This document shows positions 33,750 to 46,350 of a stretch of 64,000 nucleotides of DNA, piece by piece; within the stretch, counting starts at the first letter, position 1, and each line of letters starts with the position of its first letter. Position numbers and translations under genes: made by a program. The stretch lies in NCBI GenBank assembly GCA_037447655.1, contig JBBHKE010001684.1, positions 530,200-594,199 on the forward strand, given 5' to 3'. Below the pieces are notes generated by a model. It was not told the origin of the DNA and did not search any database. It saw nothing but the letters and a program-made list of their open reading frames with translations. This stretch comes from Zygnema cylindricum (lineage: Eukaryota > Streptophyta > Zygnematophyceae > Zygnematales > Zygnemataceae).

Positions 33750-35277
33750 TAGTGTTGGGTATCGAGGACCATTTGCCGATATTCGATATATATCGAATTT
33801 CAGGTACCCAATATTCGATATATCGCTTCGATATTTCGAATTTCAAATTATCGCGATCTATCGCCGATAAATCGCATCGCCGATATATCGAAGCTTCTTA
33901 AAAAAATATATATATCTTGCAATTCAATTCTCGGAAAAAGAGAAGGACAACTGTCAAAGTGATGGAGGATTTTTTTTTTTTCACGGAAATTGCGAACCGG
34001 AAACTGTAAATGGATTTAGGGAACTTTAATCGAGAGAATGACAGCCGCAAATGCTAGAACTACGCGTCACTGCTAACTAGGCTATCGCGTATTACTGGCT
34101 ACTGTAATCGGTATACTGTTGCCGTGCTATTGCAGCAGGTAGTACTAGCTACTGCTACTCCAATTAATAAAATAAGAAATAAGATTATACAATTTGTACA
34201 CTTCAAAAAATAATTAATAATAATAATAATAAAATTTCACATTTTATGCACTTTAAAAAATATTAAATAAAAATAATAATTAAAACTCACATTTTGTACA
34301 CTTCAAAAAGTAATAAATAAAAATAATAATAAAAATTCATGCCTGAAACGAACAGTCTGCATTTTTTTTTCATGGGTTTCAAGTATTTATATGTGAAGTT
34401 CAGTACCGTAGTACGTACTATATAAGTAACTATATGAATTAGTATTACAGTATTAGTACTTTTTTGTCGGTTACATTTTGCGGCGTTACCTTTTAAGTCA
34501 CGGAACGAAAATCACGTCGTACGTCGCGTTTCAAAAAAATTGTCGTTATCGCTAAAACAACATATTAAATAAAATTTTTATTTTATAAAATACAATATAT
34601 CGCGATATATATCGCGATAGTTTATGTTGGTCGCGGTACGATACATGAAGGACTTTCCTCGATCGATATTCGATATATCGAATATCGTAATTATCGCGAT
34701 ATGAAACTACCCGATATCCAACACTACACCGTCAATCGCTATTAGAGTATATAACGCCAATTTGGTGCCCTTTTTTCAAAAAAAAAACCTGAAATACAAT
34801 CCATATTTCTATTTTTTCCATTATTCTAATTAGGGTTATTTTCAATTAGCGTTAATAGTGGAAGTACACTGTGATGGAAATAGTGTGGCGTACGGACAGG
34901 GTATCTCCGTACGAAATGGTACTTTTTGAATTCCAAAAGCATAAAAAATCACTTAACATTATTGCGCACACATGTGAATGTGCACTGGAAGAAAGAGACG
35001 CAAACTCGTCGAAAAAAATCACGTTCTCATATGTTAATCTGTCGACCGTGTGAATAGCGCGACGGCGTACGAATTGTCAGATTTTGTACGGGTACACATA
35101 TTGCTGTAGACATCGAAAGGGCGGGTATTTATTATTCAAGACAACCCAAAATAGAGTTAGGGATTAATTAGTATATATATTTTTTTTCAAAAAAAAATAA
35201 ATTCCCGATTAGTGTTAATAACACTTATTTTTTTTTAGGCTATTTATTCCTTTACTCTTATAGCGATTGACGGTGTA
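33750..35277. mobile_element. hAT-like non-autonomous DNA transposon with M1 in its end
   Basis: The left end TAGTGTTGGGTATCG and the right end CGATATCCAACACTA form a terminal inverted repeat. CCGTATAC (8 bp) flanks both sides (33742-33749 and 35278-35285), the TSD length of hAT elements. The interior is rich in ATATCGCGATATAT-like palindromes near both ends. Without M1 it is about 980 bp. No transposase is visible. Confidence 0.8.
34727..35275. mobile_element. M1: 549-bp inverted-repeat element, TA target
   Basis: It begins CACCGTCAATCGCTA and ends TAGCGATTGACGGTG, inverted copies of each other, flanked by TA on both sides (34725-34726 and 35276-35277). The target TA is the last dinucleotide of the hAT element. 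The ends resemble those of M2 and M3. It encodes no protein I can recognise; the 60-codon frame at 34871 is probably accidental. Confidence 0.8.
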
Positions 35278-37009
35278 CCGTATACTACTACACCGCGAAT
35301 CGTAATTAGAGTAATGAAAAAATTAGAGTAAAAAAACAAAAAACAAAAATTAGAGTAATGGACGCTAATTGATGTCATAGACCTTTTTCAACTATGAACT
35401 TTACTCTAATTTTTTTAATTATTCTATATTGGGTTATGTCGGTGATAATTATGTGCGCGCTAATTGTCAACACTAACTTACGTAGACGTACAAAATCTGT
35501 CAGTCCGTATGTTTTGACGTCATTATGACGTTAGTATTATTTGTCGCGTTGAATGTCAGTTACGTCGACCACCGTTGAAGGTTACATGTAAAATAAGCGC
35601 AGTTACATAATCAACTATCAAACGTTATGAACGAATGAATTACGGTTGTAGTTCGAATGTAAACAACATTTCCGTTGCGTTGTTTGGATTTTCATATGAT
35701 AAAAGTACTTTTGAACTCTAATAACGTCGCACTTTGGTGGTTAATATTTGAGTTATTTTAAGTTAATAAGGTGTCTTTACTCTAATAAAGTTGCAATCTG
35801 TTGCCTAAGTTACGGAAGGCACACGTATTACAGTAAATATTGAACCTAATTTTGTCGCAATTTACAATTATCTTGATGAATCGACGTAACGCGACATATT
35901 ATTGGATGACCACAATTACACGTGGCTGATTTATAAACCGCAAAAACGTCACGGCTGCAAAACAACGATAATACGAAATCGTCTGTCCTTTTGGTCTCTC
36001 TTAAATTAAAATTTCGTACATTCCATATGCTGCATCGTTTTCATAGCGCATTCGTATAATTTTTCTGCGGCAACTTTTACAGATTCCCGCTTCGTTTTTG
36101 AGATTTTACAAAAGGTGAGATTCGAAATTTAAAACCAAATATAAAATCTAAATTTTCAACCCACCCTCCTTTCATAATGGATTGCCTTGTTTTTTTACCT
36201 CTCACTTTTTCTAATTTTCCCATATATATTGCACTCGTGGAAGAAGCTTCGAGCGGAGATGACAACACACGGGCGGAGTGTGGGGACTCAGTCTACAGCT
36301 ATCAACCCGCAGGTGTTCAGCCGGAAAAAACAACATGATACAACCAAAAGTGACGAATAATCACCTGGATGATCTCTGAGGACCGGGCGAACGGATACAA
36401 AAACCTCATTCTCATAACTATGAAAAAGTTTCTCGAACAGTTTTCGGGAAGTCATTCCTGTAGTAAGTTTTCCTAAAACTCTCCTCCCCTTTACCTCATC
36501 AACCCATGAAATAAAGATAAAAAAAAGATAAAAAGGAAGATAAATGAAATGTTGTTTTCTTTTTTGATCCATTGATTTTTTTTCTTCTTTTTTTTATTTT
36601 TTTTATTCTAAATTTTGAATTCTTTGGTTTTCCAAGTACAGTTTCTAAAAAATCAGTTTTATACAAAACAAGAGTTCGAACTAAACATGAGTTAATTACA
36701 TTTGATGTTTAATCATTGGACCAAAAATTGATATGGACTTTCCCTCGTGACTTTCATACGAGGGCAACTTTAAAGAAAATCTATATCCAGAGTGACTCCA
36801 TAAGTTGACAAAGGAAATCAACACTAATTATGGAGTGGTGTGGATCCATAAAATAGGATGACTTGAAACTTTGTGGAAGTCGTTTTAGAGGTTTTTTTGT
36901 CATTTTAGAGTTTCCTCCCATCTTCCTCCTCCTCCCTTCTTCCTTCTCCTCCTCCCTCTTTGGCAGATGAATTTCGTATTTGAGAAATTTTGGTGTCTCT
37001 GAGATCCAA

Positions 37010-37475
37010 ACTGAAAGTGAAACTGAAACTGAAATCGAAATCAAAACTGAAATCGAAATCAAAACTGAAACTGAAAACACTGAAACTCTAACTAATGCCA
37101 ACTAATACCAAAAGTAAAACTGCAACTGAAATCAAAACTGAAACTGGAATTGAAACCAAAACCAAAACTGAAACTGGAACCAAAAATGACAACTAGTAGA
37201 CGGAAAACACCCAAAAAAGCAAAAAACAACAAACGAAACACCAAAAGAAAAAGCTAACACCTAACAACAAAACCCTAACATAACTAAAAATCTATGCAAA
37301 GCAACCACGTAAGTCCCCGAATGGTTTACCATCGCGCTTTTTAATAAAGTCAGCCCATTACTTCTAATTAAAAGTAAAACTGCAACTGAAATCAAAACTG
37401 AAACTGTAACTGAAATTGAATCTGGAATTGAAACCAAAACCAAAACTGAAACTAGAACCAAGTTTGTGAAACTGA
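37010..37475 (+). repeat. ACTGAAACTGAAATC-type simple repeats in two blocks
   Basis: Imperfect 6- and 12-bp units of ACTGAA/ATCGAA/ACCAAA run over 37010-37180 and again over 37370-37475. The blocks share AAAAGTAAAACTGCAACTG as their start, so one is probably a duplicate. The Val/Ser-rich minus-strand frames over them reflect the repeat. Confidence 0.7.
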
Positions 37476-38419
37476 AATTAAAGCCGAAATTGTAATTGTG
37501 GCTATAACGTCAGTTTTTACCCAAGTTGAATGGTGCAAAGGCATTGTAATACTTTCAATTGTCGATGCAAAAGCAACGCAACCAAACTCAAAAAACCTGT
37601 ATAAAGTGTATTGCATCCTACTTTGAAAGTTTAAATCATTGGGAATTAAATATCATATTGTTCTATTTGATATCCTAAATAATAAAAAAAAGTGGAACCT
37701 AAATTTCATCCTCAAGTCCTTTGAGCGTCATTTGTCAATTAACGTGTTCCTTTTCCACTGAATTTTGTCTTTTTTTTCTATTTTTTCGTAAGTGATTTTC
37801 ATTTTTGGTTTTTTTGATTCTATGCAAGATCTTCTAGCTTTGTTTCGTATTTTTCCAGTTTCGGTGTTTCCATACACTTGGATACTTTAGCTTCGACGAT
37901 TGGAGGAACGATTTGCCCAACAGGAATATATAATAGCAGTGTAGGAGTGACGTAGTTTTGTAGTTTTTGTTAAGTGTAGGAGTGACGTAATTTTGTAGTT
38001 TTTGTTACCTTTGGCTTGTCTTACCTGTTTATAAAACGTAAAGAGTGTAAAGATTTAGGAGTAAGGAGTTATCACACACTATTAAAGGGGTAATACGTCG
38101 CGTAGTGTGTCTCTTACTATAATGTCATTATTTTTGCAACTTTTTTTTTACTTCATTGTGAAGCATGTATGCCAAAACGATGTATAATACAACCATTTTA
38201 TGAAACACGTTTTTGTTTTTGCAATATATAAGTATGAGTGTAAGGGCGATGGTTCGTCACACTCAATATGTTACCGTGTGTTTGTCATTCACTTATGGGA
38301 AACATGATGTCAAAACGGGTGGACAATATTTTTGTTCTAAGCTTTAATACACAAACATGTAGTTTTTTACATCATTGATATTAGCGACGAGCTCGCTTCA
38401 TCGCTGCGCTGTCGCAGCA

Positions 38420-38490
38420 GTGACATGGAATATTTCATTGTAAGTTGTTCAGCGATGAATATTTCATTGTAAGTTGTTCAGCGATGACAG
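38420..38490 (+). repeat. 30-bp tandem pair with AATATTTCATTGTAAG
   Basis: The unit GTTCAGCGATG plus AATATTTCATTGTAA occurs twice in a row. Further GCGATGACA-containing, looser units follow to about 38700. Confidence 0.6.
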
Positions 38491-41400
38491 TTTCTCGTCG
38501 CCCGTAGGTTTTCCAGCGATGACATTGCCTCATAGCCAAAGGATTTTCCACAATGACACAACGTCCATATTGGTTTTTGGTTAAATGTCAATATTGCCTT
38601 ATTGTTGTTCAGCGACAACACATTCTCGTCGCTGGTTGGTATTCCAATGAGAGACAGTGCTAAACTCAAATGTTTGGACAACGATGACAATGAACTATCG
38701 CTGGTTTATAATAAAAAAATTGTCATCATTCCATAGCAGTCGCAAACACGCAAAAAACAAAATCATTTGGTAAAAAACAAAAAAAACACATATTTCAATA
38801 GAAAAAAGAGCATTAACATCCCCATTGGAGTATTATTCACTTAAAAATATTTAACATAATAAATATTTCATCACAATCATTTATTATTTATGTCAAAAAT
38901 GATAATTATTGCTCCAAAAAATTAACACTATATTACACACTATGAATCAGAATATAGTCTCTAAACTTCGGAAAACTTCTCTACCTTTCCACTTTCTCAT
39001 GAATCTTCTCTCTATTCTCTCCTTTGTATTCCCTTTTTATGCAAATGATTTCACTATCATCTTTTAGGGCAAGAAAAATATAAAGTCCACTCTAATATGC
39101 TATCGGAAATAAATCAAACATATAAACAATAAAACAATAGCTGTACTTAAAACTGACTTCCGGTCCCTATCTCAAAACTAATGATTTTTGTTCATCGCCT
39201 ACTTTTGTTCGTCAGTTACCGTACTTCGAATCCAGTACATGTTCCCATGCCTCCCTTAAAAATTTTTATGTCGATTGATAAAAAAAACAAAATGATATTC
39301 CATGGCATCGTTCACCAGTGGCACAATGTCGTCCTCCGTATGGCCCGGAACGCACGGTTAACTGACAAAGGTTCCGCGTTTTGCTGTTGGCCGGCGTTTT
39401 GCTGTTGGCCGCAGACACGGTCGCTCACCTCTAGATCCCTGTTGTGTTGACAAGCCTGTATACATACCATCAAAAAGGTAAAATAGGCAAAATTGATAAA
39501 TGTGTATTCCAAAAATCAAGATGGTGAAATGGGCAAAATTGATAAGAGTATATTTTGGGGGTCGTATTGGTAAAATGGGCAAATAATCATAATTGGGCAC
39601 TCTTTTTATGAAAATGATAACAAATCCTAAAAAAAAACAAATGGGGATACTTGTAATCAAAATGGTAATATGGGGGAAACTTGATAGGTGCACACTAGTG
39701 TGGTCAAAATGATAAAAATGTGAAAAATGGTAGTTTTTCTTTCGCAAAAGGAAACTTTTGACGACTCTCAGAGTTAAACAAATTGACTTTTTCTACCAAC
39801 TCATTTTTCACATTTTTTTCTCATCTTGTTACAGGCAAGAGGATGATTTTCAAAACAGACATGACATCATTAAAAAAAAAAAAAAAAAAGACATATATAA
39901 CATGTGACATTTAGTGTATTCAAAAAAATAAGACATGCCGATACATAAGAAAAGCTTGAGAACTTACTAGCAATTACACTGTTTTTATTTGAGGGAGATA
40001 TAAGAGAGCAACTTTTCCCTTTCACCAAAAAAGAACATCCTCAATCACACAGCATAAATATTCCAAAACTTTCCATATACCTACAGTTGATGAGTCTTCC
40101 TCGAATTTTCGAGGAGTTGAAATTTTTTACTGTTATAATCTTTTCTCGCCTTTCAATCGGGGCCCACAAATTCGAAATGAATGACATCTCTTGTGGTTCC
40201 GCTCAAACCCTAACAATGGACCTTTATTCCCCGATTAATGCATTTAAAATACTACTTTTTCCCACATTTGGTCTTTCGGTAGTAGCAATCGGCAATGGTC
40301 AATTTTCCTCATCGCCCTCGCCAAAATAAAAACCAACAAGTCTCCTAAATACGAACGATCTTGCCACGTCATCGATGGTGGAGTTGGCGGGTAGCAAAAT
40401 GTTCGCCATTTCGTCTTGCAAAATTCACATATGTAAGAATATCGCGTGAAAGTTGTTGATGACGTGGGCGGAGTGTAATCCATGTCGGTAAAAGAGGAGG
40501 CGAGACTTTCACTGATCCCTGTTACAAAAATGTTGAACACACTTTCAGGATGGCGGCGTAGTCGTCAGATTCCACACTGAACCCTATAAAGAAAGAGTGG
40601 TTGTGATTGGTCCAAGAGGATTTTATTTTGTGAGGTCTGTCCGCATTTGGCGTGACCTTACGCCACATATCACCCACTCCAAATATTGTATGTTTACTCT
40701 TTTTTTGTATATTTTGTTACTCTAATTCATGTCCAAGTATGTTAAAAAACCCATGTTAGAGTTTAAAGTTACTCCTTTTAAGGGATATTTCGGTAAAATT
40801 TACACTAAAACAGACGCGATCTTATATTAGAATAAAATTTTAATGAAATTGGTGCAAAGTTCCCTATTCTAGTTAAATACGCGGAACGTCAAACGGCAGT
40901 TACAAAGTTATAATAGAAATAAACGCAAACACGTGTTGTCGTCGTTATCCTATAAATTTGTAACATGTAACTTAAGGTTAATGTTCTTACAGACGACGAA
41001 GTTGTCGACGGATGAAAGATATGCGAACGGATATTTTTCATTGTGATTGAGTCTTTTTGTTTATTGCGACTCCACGTGCGACCGCCGGTCTATTAAATCG
41101 GTATTTGTACCTTTTTATTTAAAAAAGTATAATATTGCACGGTTTGACGTCGTCCGTACTCCACACTATTTAAAAATAACCTATATTAGAATTTTTTACA
41201 CTAATTAAACCTCACCTAAATTAGAATAATGAAAAAAATGGAATCGATTACTATATTTGATGTTATATTGTCAAAATTTTGAGCGACCAAATTAGAGTAA
41301 TTTACTCTAATTACGATTCGCGGTGTAGAGTAGGGCACCACTAAGATTACTGTGTCGTACATAAAAGTACAGGTGTCGATGTACTTTTTGTACAGCCATC

Positions 41401-42084
41401 GTATGGCATGGCTGAAATGTTGACGCCTGCCATATCCGGATTAGTTCCCATATTCTCCGGGGATGCCGTAAGCCATTGACGTCGTGCCATGTGGCGCTTA
41501 ACGTGGTGCTGACCAAAAAACGCCAAATCGCCTATTCCGCGATTTCGGTGCCTATCATGGCCGTTCGACTAAAACTGGCATTTGATTCTAGCCATCGAAA
41601 ATCAATGGGCGGTATTTGTTTCGCTGTCGAAACAAATACGCGTTACACATTTCGCGAAGTACCGTTCGCCGTACTTATGTTTTAAGGGTGTCTATGTTGC
41701 ATGTTTGTTCGCGCCGCTAAATGAATTCATGTAGGCGTATAGATTTATATATGTATCAAACCCTATATGTCTCAGCACCGATACTAGACTATAAGATAAA
41801 TCTACCGGCTATTTTTGACCTGACGGACGGTAGGTACCAGGATCAAATGTTGTGTCCGTCAAATATATTTTGGTAAACCTACCAAAATCTAACGCTTGTC
41901 TCTCTTTCTCTAGACAGCATAGGCAGCCATGGCTCTAGCTCCCACTTTAACCTTCAGTGACTGCGACAAGTTAGGAAGCTGAAGAGAGGAGTTAGAGGCA
42001 AACTCCCTCCGCTTCTTTTATGCATGTCATTTTAGACCTAAAAAATACTAAAAGAACCATTAATTTCTACACTCCCTTTATTTT

Positions 42085-43930
42085 CTAGTCACTCTTTAAT
42101 TTCAGACCACACTTCTCACTGCAAAAAATTAGCTTAGGGGAAGGCACACGTTTGATCATCATATCTGCTACCATCTCGCTATTTGGTCTGTTCTCTAAAC
42201 TAATTATTTTGTTTTCTACCTTCTCTCTAACAAAGCTAAGTCTAATGTCCATGTGTTTGGCTTTAAAATGATATTTAGGATTTGCAGTAATAGCGATTGC
42301 TGCCTGATTATCACAAAAAAATGTGCACACCATTCTTAAGGTGACGAAGCTCACCAAGAAAAGACTTGACCCACATCAATTTTTTACACCAGAGCAAGAG
42401 GCCATATACTCACCCTCCATAGTGGACTAAGAAATATCCTTTTGTTGCTTGCTACTCCAGCAACAAGCCCCATCACCCAGATATAATACATATCCATAAG
42501 TACATCTCCTCCTCAGAGCATCACCGTAACTAGCATCACTCCAAGTAGTGATGTCATTATTCCCCCCACCCAAATGCAACCATAGATCTGTAGTTTCTAT
42601 TAAATATCTAAGGACTCTCTAAGCTATTCCTAATCTCTCTTAGTGGGAGCATTTAGACTTCTAGTCATCACTCCTACATCTGCAGCTAAATATGTCCGGG
42701 CACAATTCATAAAATAGATTAGGCTTCTAGCACTGGGTAAAGAATATTGCATGAACCGTTTCAGAATAATTCCTCGTCTAAGATTATGACTCCTTCTTCC
42801 ACACTCCCCTCACTTCCCTTTTTTAACTCCATTCGAGTTGTACAACTATTAGCCTTATCCTTCTGAAAATTTTCCAGCATGTTCTCTATTGCTTTTTTTT
42901 GAGTTAGATTATAATCTTTCTTTCTCGGTCTCTTTCTACTTGAATTCCCAAAATATATCTTGCCTCCCCCATATCTTTTATCTCAAATCCCCCCTTAAGA
43001 TCGGATTTCATTTTATTAATTTTTTCAATTGATTCACTTAAAACAAGCATATCATCAATAAAATTAAAATAAAAACAGCACCTTCCTCATCTTCAAAAAT
43101 ATAGGATGAGTGATCTGAGCTGATCCGAATGTATCCTTGACTGGTAAGAAGCTCATCAAGGTTGTTATTCCACTGTTAGGGCGCATGTTTCAAGCCATAT
43201 AAAGATTTAATCAGCCGGCATACCTTTCTCTCCTCTCCTTGCTCCACAAATCCTTCTGGTTGTCGCATGAAGATATCCTCTTACAATTCTCCATGCAAAA
43301 AGGTTGTTTTGATGTCCATCTAGTGCACCTCTATGTCTTTACTGCCAGTCACCAGAGGGCGGGGAGGACCTACACCCGGGCAAAACCTCAGTCGCTTCAT
43401 CTTTTCCAAATCCCTTTGCCATTAACCAGGTTTTAGGCTACCAATGGTGTTGCTTATTCCACTTTACTTTGAATAACGACCCAGACCATTAGTTTTTTGA
43501 TTATGGACAATCCTGACTCTGGATCGACTGTCATAATTGAGGCCATCTCCTCATTGGTGGTTTTCTTCCACCAGTTCCTTTCTGGACAATCCATCGCTTC
43601 TCCATAAGTTTGAGGTTCATCCGGATGAGATGGTTTTGTTACTTTGTTATTAACCTATTTTTCTTGCAACCTTTTGCTACTTTTTCTTCATCCCTCAAAA
43701 TCTGTGGCCGGAATAGATGGTTCCCTTTGGTTCTTTATAACAATCTCGGCTTCTCCCCTATCCCTCGATTTCGAATTAATTTCCACCATGTCTTGTGCTT
43801 CGGGTAGAGTTGTCACTGAACTTTCCATGGCCGAGTCCTTCTCGGTCTGATTTGTACCTGTAAGAATGTCATCTTCTCTGAAACTTGGATAGTTAGGAAG
43901 CTCAAAGTTATCGGATTTTTCTGACTCAAA
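42085..43930 (-). pseudogene. Copia-1 reverse transcriptase and RNase H, copy C (inactive)
   Basis: On the minus strand the linker and reverse transcriptase occupy about 43930-42840. The segment LIKSLYGLKxAP lies near 43200. The YVDD box near 43055 is broken by a small deletion, so the frame changes within the catalytic site. LGIQVERDRE follows near 42945. RNase H relics are the WSDASYGD segment near 42535, and FFCDNQAAIAITANPK with HMDIRLSFVREKVENK in the open frame 42357-42085. A rearranged stretch near 43340-43440 does not match the family. Stops are frequent. Confidence 0.8.
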
Positions 43931-43938
43931 TCTGATTT

Positions 43939-45300
43939 TTACTGACTTTGTATACTAAAGGGATCCACAAAATTTCCTTCATCCATAACTACTAGATGCT
44001 TTACTAAGATTATATCTTCTCTTTTTAGATCATAAACTCTATATCCTTTTAAATCCTCATTATATCCTAATAATAACCACGGTTTTCTTTTACGCTCTAG
44101 CTTCGAATTAGACCGATCTGTATCTACACTGAACACTTGACTCTCGAAAACCTTGAAGTGAGATATGTCTGGTTTCTCGCCGGTCCATCTCTCATATGGT
44201 GTTTGGCCTTTTACCGCTGAAGTAAGAACTCTATTTTTGAGGTAATTAGCATAGTTCATTGCTTTGACCCAAAACCTTTTTCCTATCTTCTTTTCCGACA
44301 ACATACTTCTTGCACTATCACTTAGTGTCCTATTTTATCTTTTAGCTACCCCATTCTATTCCGGGTTTTCTAGATTTCTCCAAAAATCCTCAAACTGGTT
44401 GGAGGTATACTTTCCACCTTTGTCACTCCTTACTATCTTGATTGGGGTTTCATGGAGTTTTTCACCCCATGCTTTATATTGTCTAAAACATTCGTGAGTG
44501 TGTGACTTATTTTTCAAAAAATACACAATGGAATACCAAGACAAATCATTAGTGATAGTCATAATAAATCTCTTCTCCCCGGGTGAGGGCACTTTGGCCG
44601 GTCCCCAAATATTTGTGTGTACTAAATCTAGTATATTTTCTCCCTTATAGTTAGCATTTTTTGGGAAGGGGAACTTGTGTGCTTTACCTTGAGCACATCC
44701 ACTACAATCACTTAGATTCTCACTCTCACCGAACTGAATCCCTTCCACTACTCCCATCTTTTTCATCTCTGTTATCTTATCTAAATTCACATGCCCAAGC
44801 CACAACATTATATCATGAACACCAGCATAATAAAGTTTTTTCTTTTCATTGTTTAAAATCAGCCTAAACATCCCTTGACTACCATTTTCAGCAGTGAAAT
44901 AAACTTCATCCACAAAACTAGCAGTAAAGACTCCTTTCCTAGTGCTAGTATCAAAACCCTTATCATCTAATACACATGTAGAGATGAGGTTTTTGTTCAA
45001 CTCTGGAATAAACAATACATAAGAGAAGGTAACTATGGATGTTTTTCCTTCTACCAACACTTTCAGATCTACTGATCCTACAAGAGTAGTAGTGACTATC
45101 CTCCCATCCCCGTACTCTATTTCTACGACATCAATCTTTCTTATCTTAGTGAACATGTGTATATCCTTACACATGTACATGGAGGCACCTCAATCTACAA
45201 TCCAACGCGCTTCACCTTTCAATCCACCGAAAGCACATTTTTGTTTTCGTGGAATTTCAACCTCGTTTTTCACCTCCAACTCCTCATCCAATAGGAACTC
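43939..45300 (-). pseudogene. Copia-1 protease and integrase, copy C (inactive)
   Basis: The frame 45180-44356 begins just after the protease active-site segment (MYMCKDIHMF). It contains the HHCC finger with a small deletion (LWLGHVNLDK, where WHKRLGHVN is normal), so a zinc-binding His is lost. It also has CSGCAQGKAHKFPFPK, HTNIWGPA with the first Asp changed to Asn, and RSDKGGKYTS for the second Asp segment. The Glu segment near 44340 is destroyed. The frame 44304-43939 then covers the C-terminal part (WVKAMNYANYLKNRVLTS, YERWTG, HLVVMDEG). It cannot be active. Confidence 0.83.
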
Positions 45301-45399
45301 ATCGTCCTCGTCCTCGGGTTCAGTCTCATTTACCTGTGTCACATGTTCCTTTTTCTTTCCTCTTGGGGGTTCTTCGATCTGCCCCTCGTTTAACCGAAG

Positions 45400-46346
45400 C
45401 GCGGTTAGCCTAGTACACTATGCCATATAGTGTCTTGGTTTCTTGCAAAAGTGACACAACCCGTTCGAGACCCTCGGTCCAGATTCATCGGACTGAGTTT
45501 TGTGTCCTCCTCCTCCATAGTTTCCTACTGATTTTCAGGGATCTTTGCTCCTCCAATCACTTCATGTTGCCAAAGCTTGTCCACCTTCCCTCCCCTTCGC
45601 ATCTCAATCGTATTCTCTCGGACGAGAATCATCCCTACTATCGGATTCCAGATCCACCTGGAATCTGACAAATCTTGCACACGGTTGACTATGTTTTCAT
45701 AGTCACCGGGTAACTTTATGAGCAGGCAATTGACCTTCATCTTTTCCGTTTCTACTTGACCAACACTCTTTGGTTCCACAAAAAGGGTTGCAAGGTCATT
45801 ACAAAAGACTTTCATTTTTCCCCCTTTGTATAGATATGCATTTATCTTTTGATCAGCCAATTGCTGCTGCTGAATAGTATCACTCTAGTACATCTCTTTG
45901 AGGGCAATCCACAGATCGGATGCCCTTTCCACCTGCTATTGAGGAGATGGAAGTCCTTGAGTAAGATGGTAGAGAATGAAGTGTTTTGCAGCCATATTGT
46001 TGTAGTCCTAAGTATCAATATCATTCTCCTCATTCCTTGGAATAGGTTACATGAACGCTAAACCGGTTGTGATACCTATTGCTATCAGTGTAACTGTCTT
46101 CTTATCTTTCTCTTTTTCCATCACAATGCTCTCCCCGTCCTCTTAATCCTCCGGTGGAGCTAGATCTGCTTTTCTGGTAAACTTGCTTCCCCCAAACCCT
46201 AGAGGAATGGCTGAACTGGATAGACGCCTCACTCTTTCACTTACTATCCCCCAAAATCTCTTTTCGCATTTAGCACTTTTCATCATACTATCCCAATATA
46301 TGAAACCTTCTCTATTACATATAGGTACCCTAGAGGGTGGGCCCAT
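45400..46346 (-). pseudogene. Copia-1 gag, copy C (inactive)
   Basis: It starts at the ATG inside the PBS (46346): MGPPSRVPICN, then YWDSMMKSAKCEKRFWGIVSE. The frame breaks near 46143. The frame 45860-45525 carries the core (YLYKGGKMKVFCNDLATLF, CLLIKLPGDYENIVNRVQDL, GMILVRENTIEMRRGG). The zinc knuckle region near 45450 (CHFCKKPRHYMA) is partly kept. In this copy the upstream LTR frame is closed (ATG GAG TTC TAA), which supports the PBS ATG as the gag start. Confidence 0.8.
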
Positions 46347-46350
46347 AACG
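46336..46350 (-). other. Primer-binding site of copy C
   Basis: It reads CGTTATGGGCCCACC on the minus strand, one base away from the copy B site, directly against the LTR end. It contains the gag ATG. Confidence 0.78.

Larger units (their letters stand above)
35291..41325. mobile_element. M2: about 6-kb inverted-repeat element, TA target, no recognisable transposase
   Basis: It begins CACCGCGAATCGTAATTAG and ends CTAATTACGATTCGCGGTG, flanked by TA (35289-35290 and 41326-41327) inside the Copia C LTR. ATTAGAGTAA motifs recur near both ends. Reading frames inside are all short (up to 129 codons) with no domain I recognise, so it may be a non-autonomous derivative, or its transposase may be split by introns or decay. 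It carries GAAACT-type simple repeats, a 30-bp tandem pair and AT-rich tracts. Further insertions inside it are possible but I could not delimit them. Confidence 0.65.
33467..42071 (-). repeat. Copia-1 3' LTR of copy C, split by hAT, M1 and M2
   Basis: LTR sequence is 33467-33749, 35286-35290 and 41328-42071, about 1032 bp, against 1051 bp for the 5' LTR. The uninterrupted sister at about 46650 reads CCTTATACTACTAGAGTACGG. Both breakpoints fall in that short stretch. Confidence 0.82.

Noticed and set aside
33780-34720. The ATATCGCGATATAT-rich palindromes as an origin or centromere-like element
   Set aside because: They lie at both ends of a hAT-like unit with an 8-bp TSD and are better explained as subterminal repeats.
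40087-40540. Short frames inside M2 as transposase remnants
   Set aside because: No DDE/D spacing, zinc finger or helix-turn-helix pattern could be seen.
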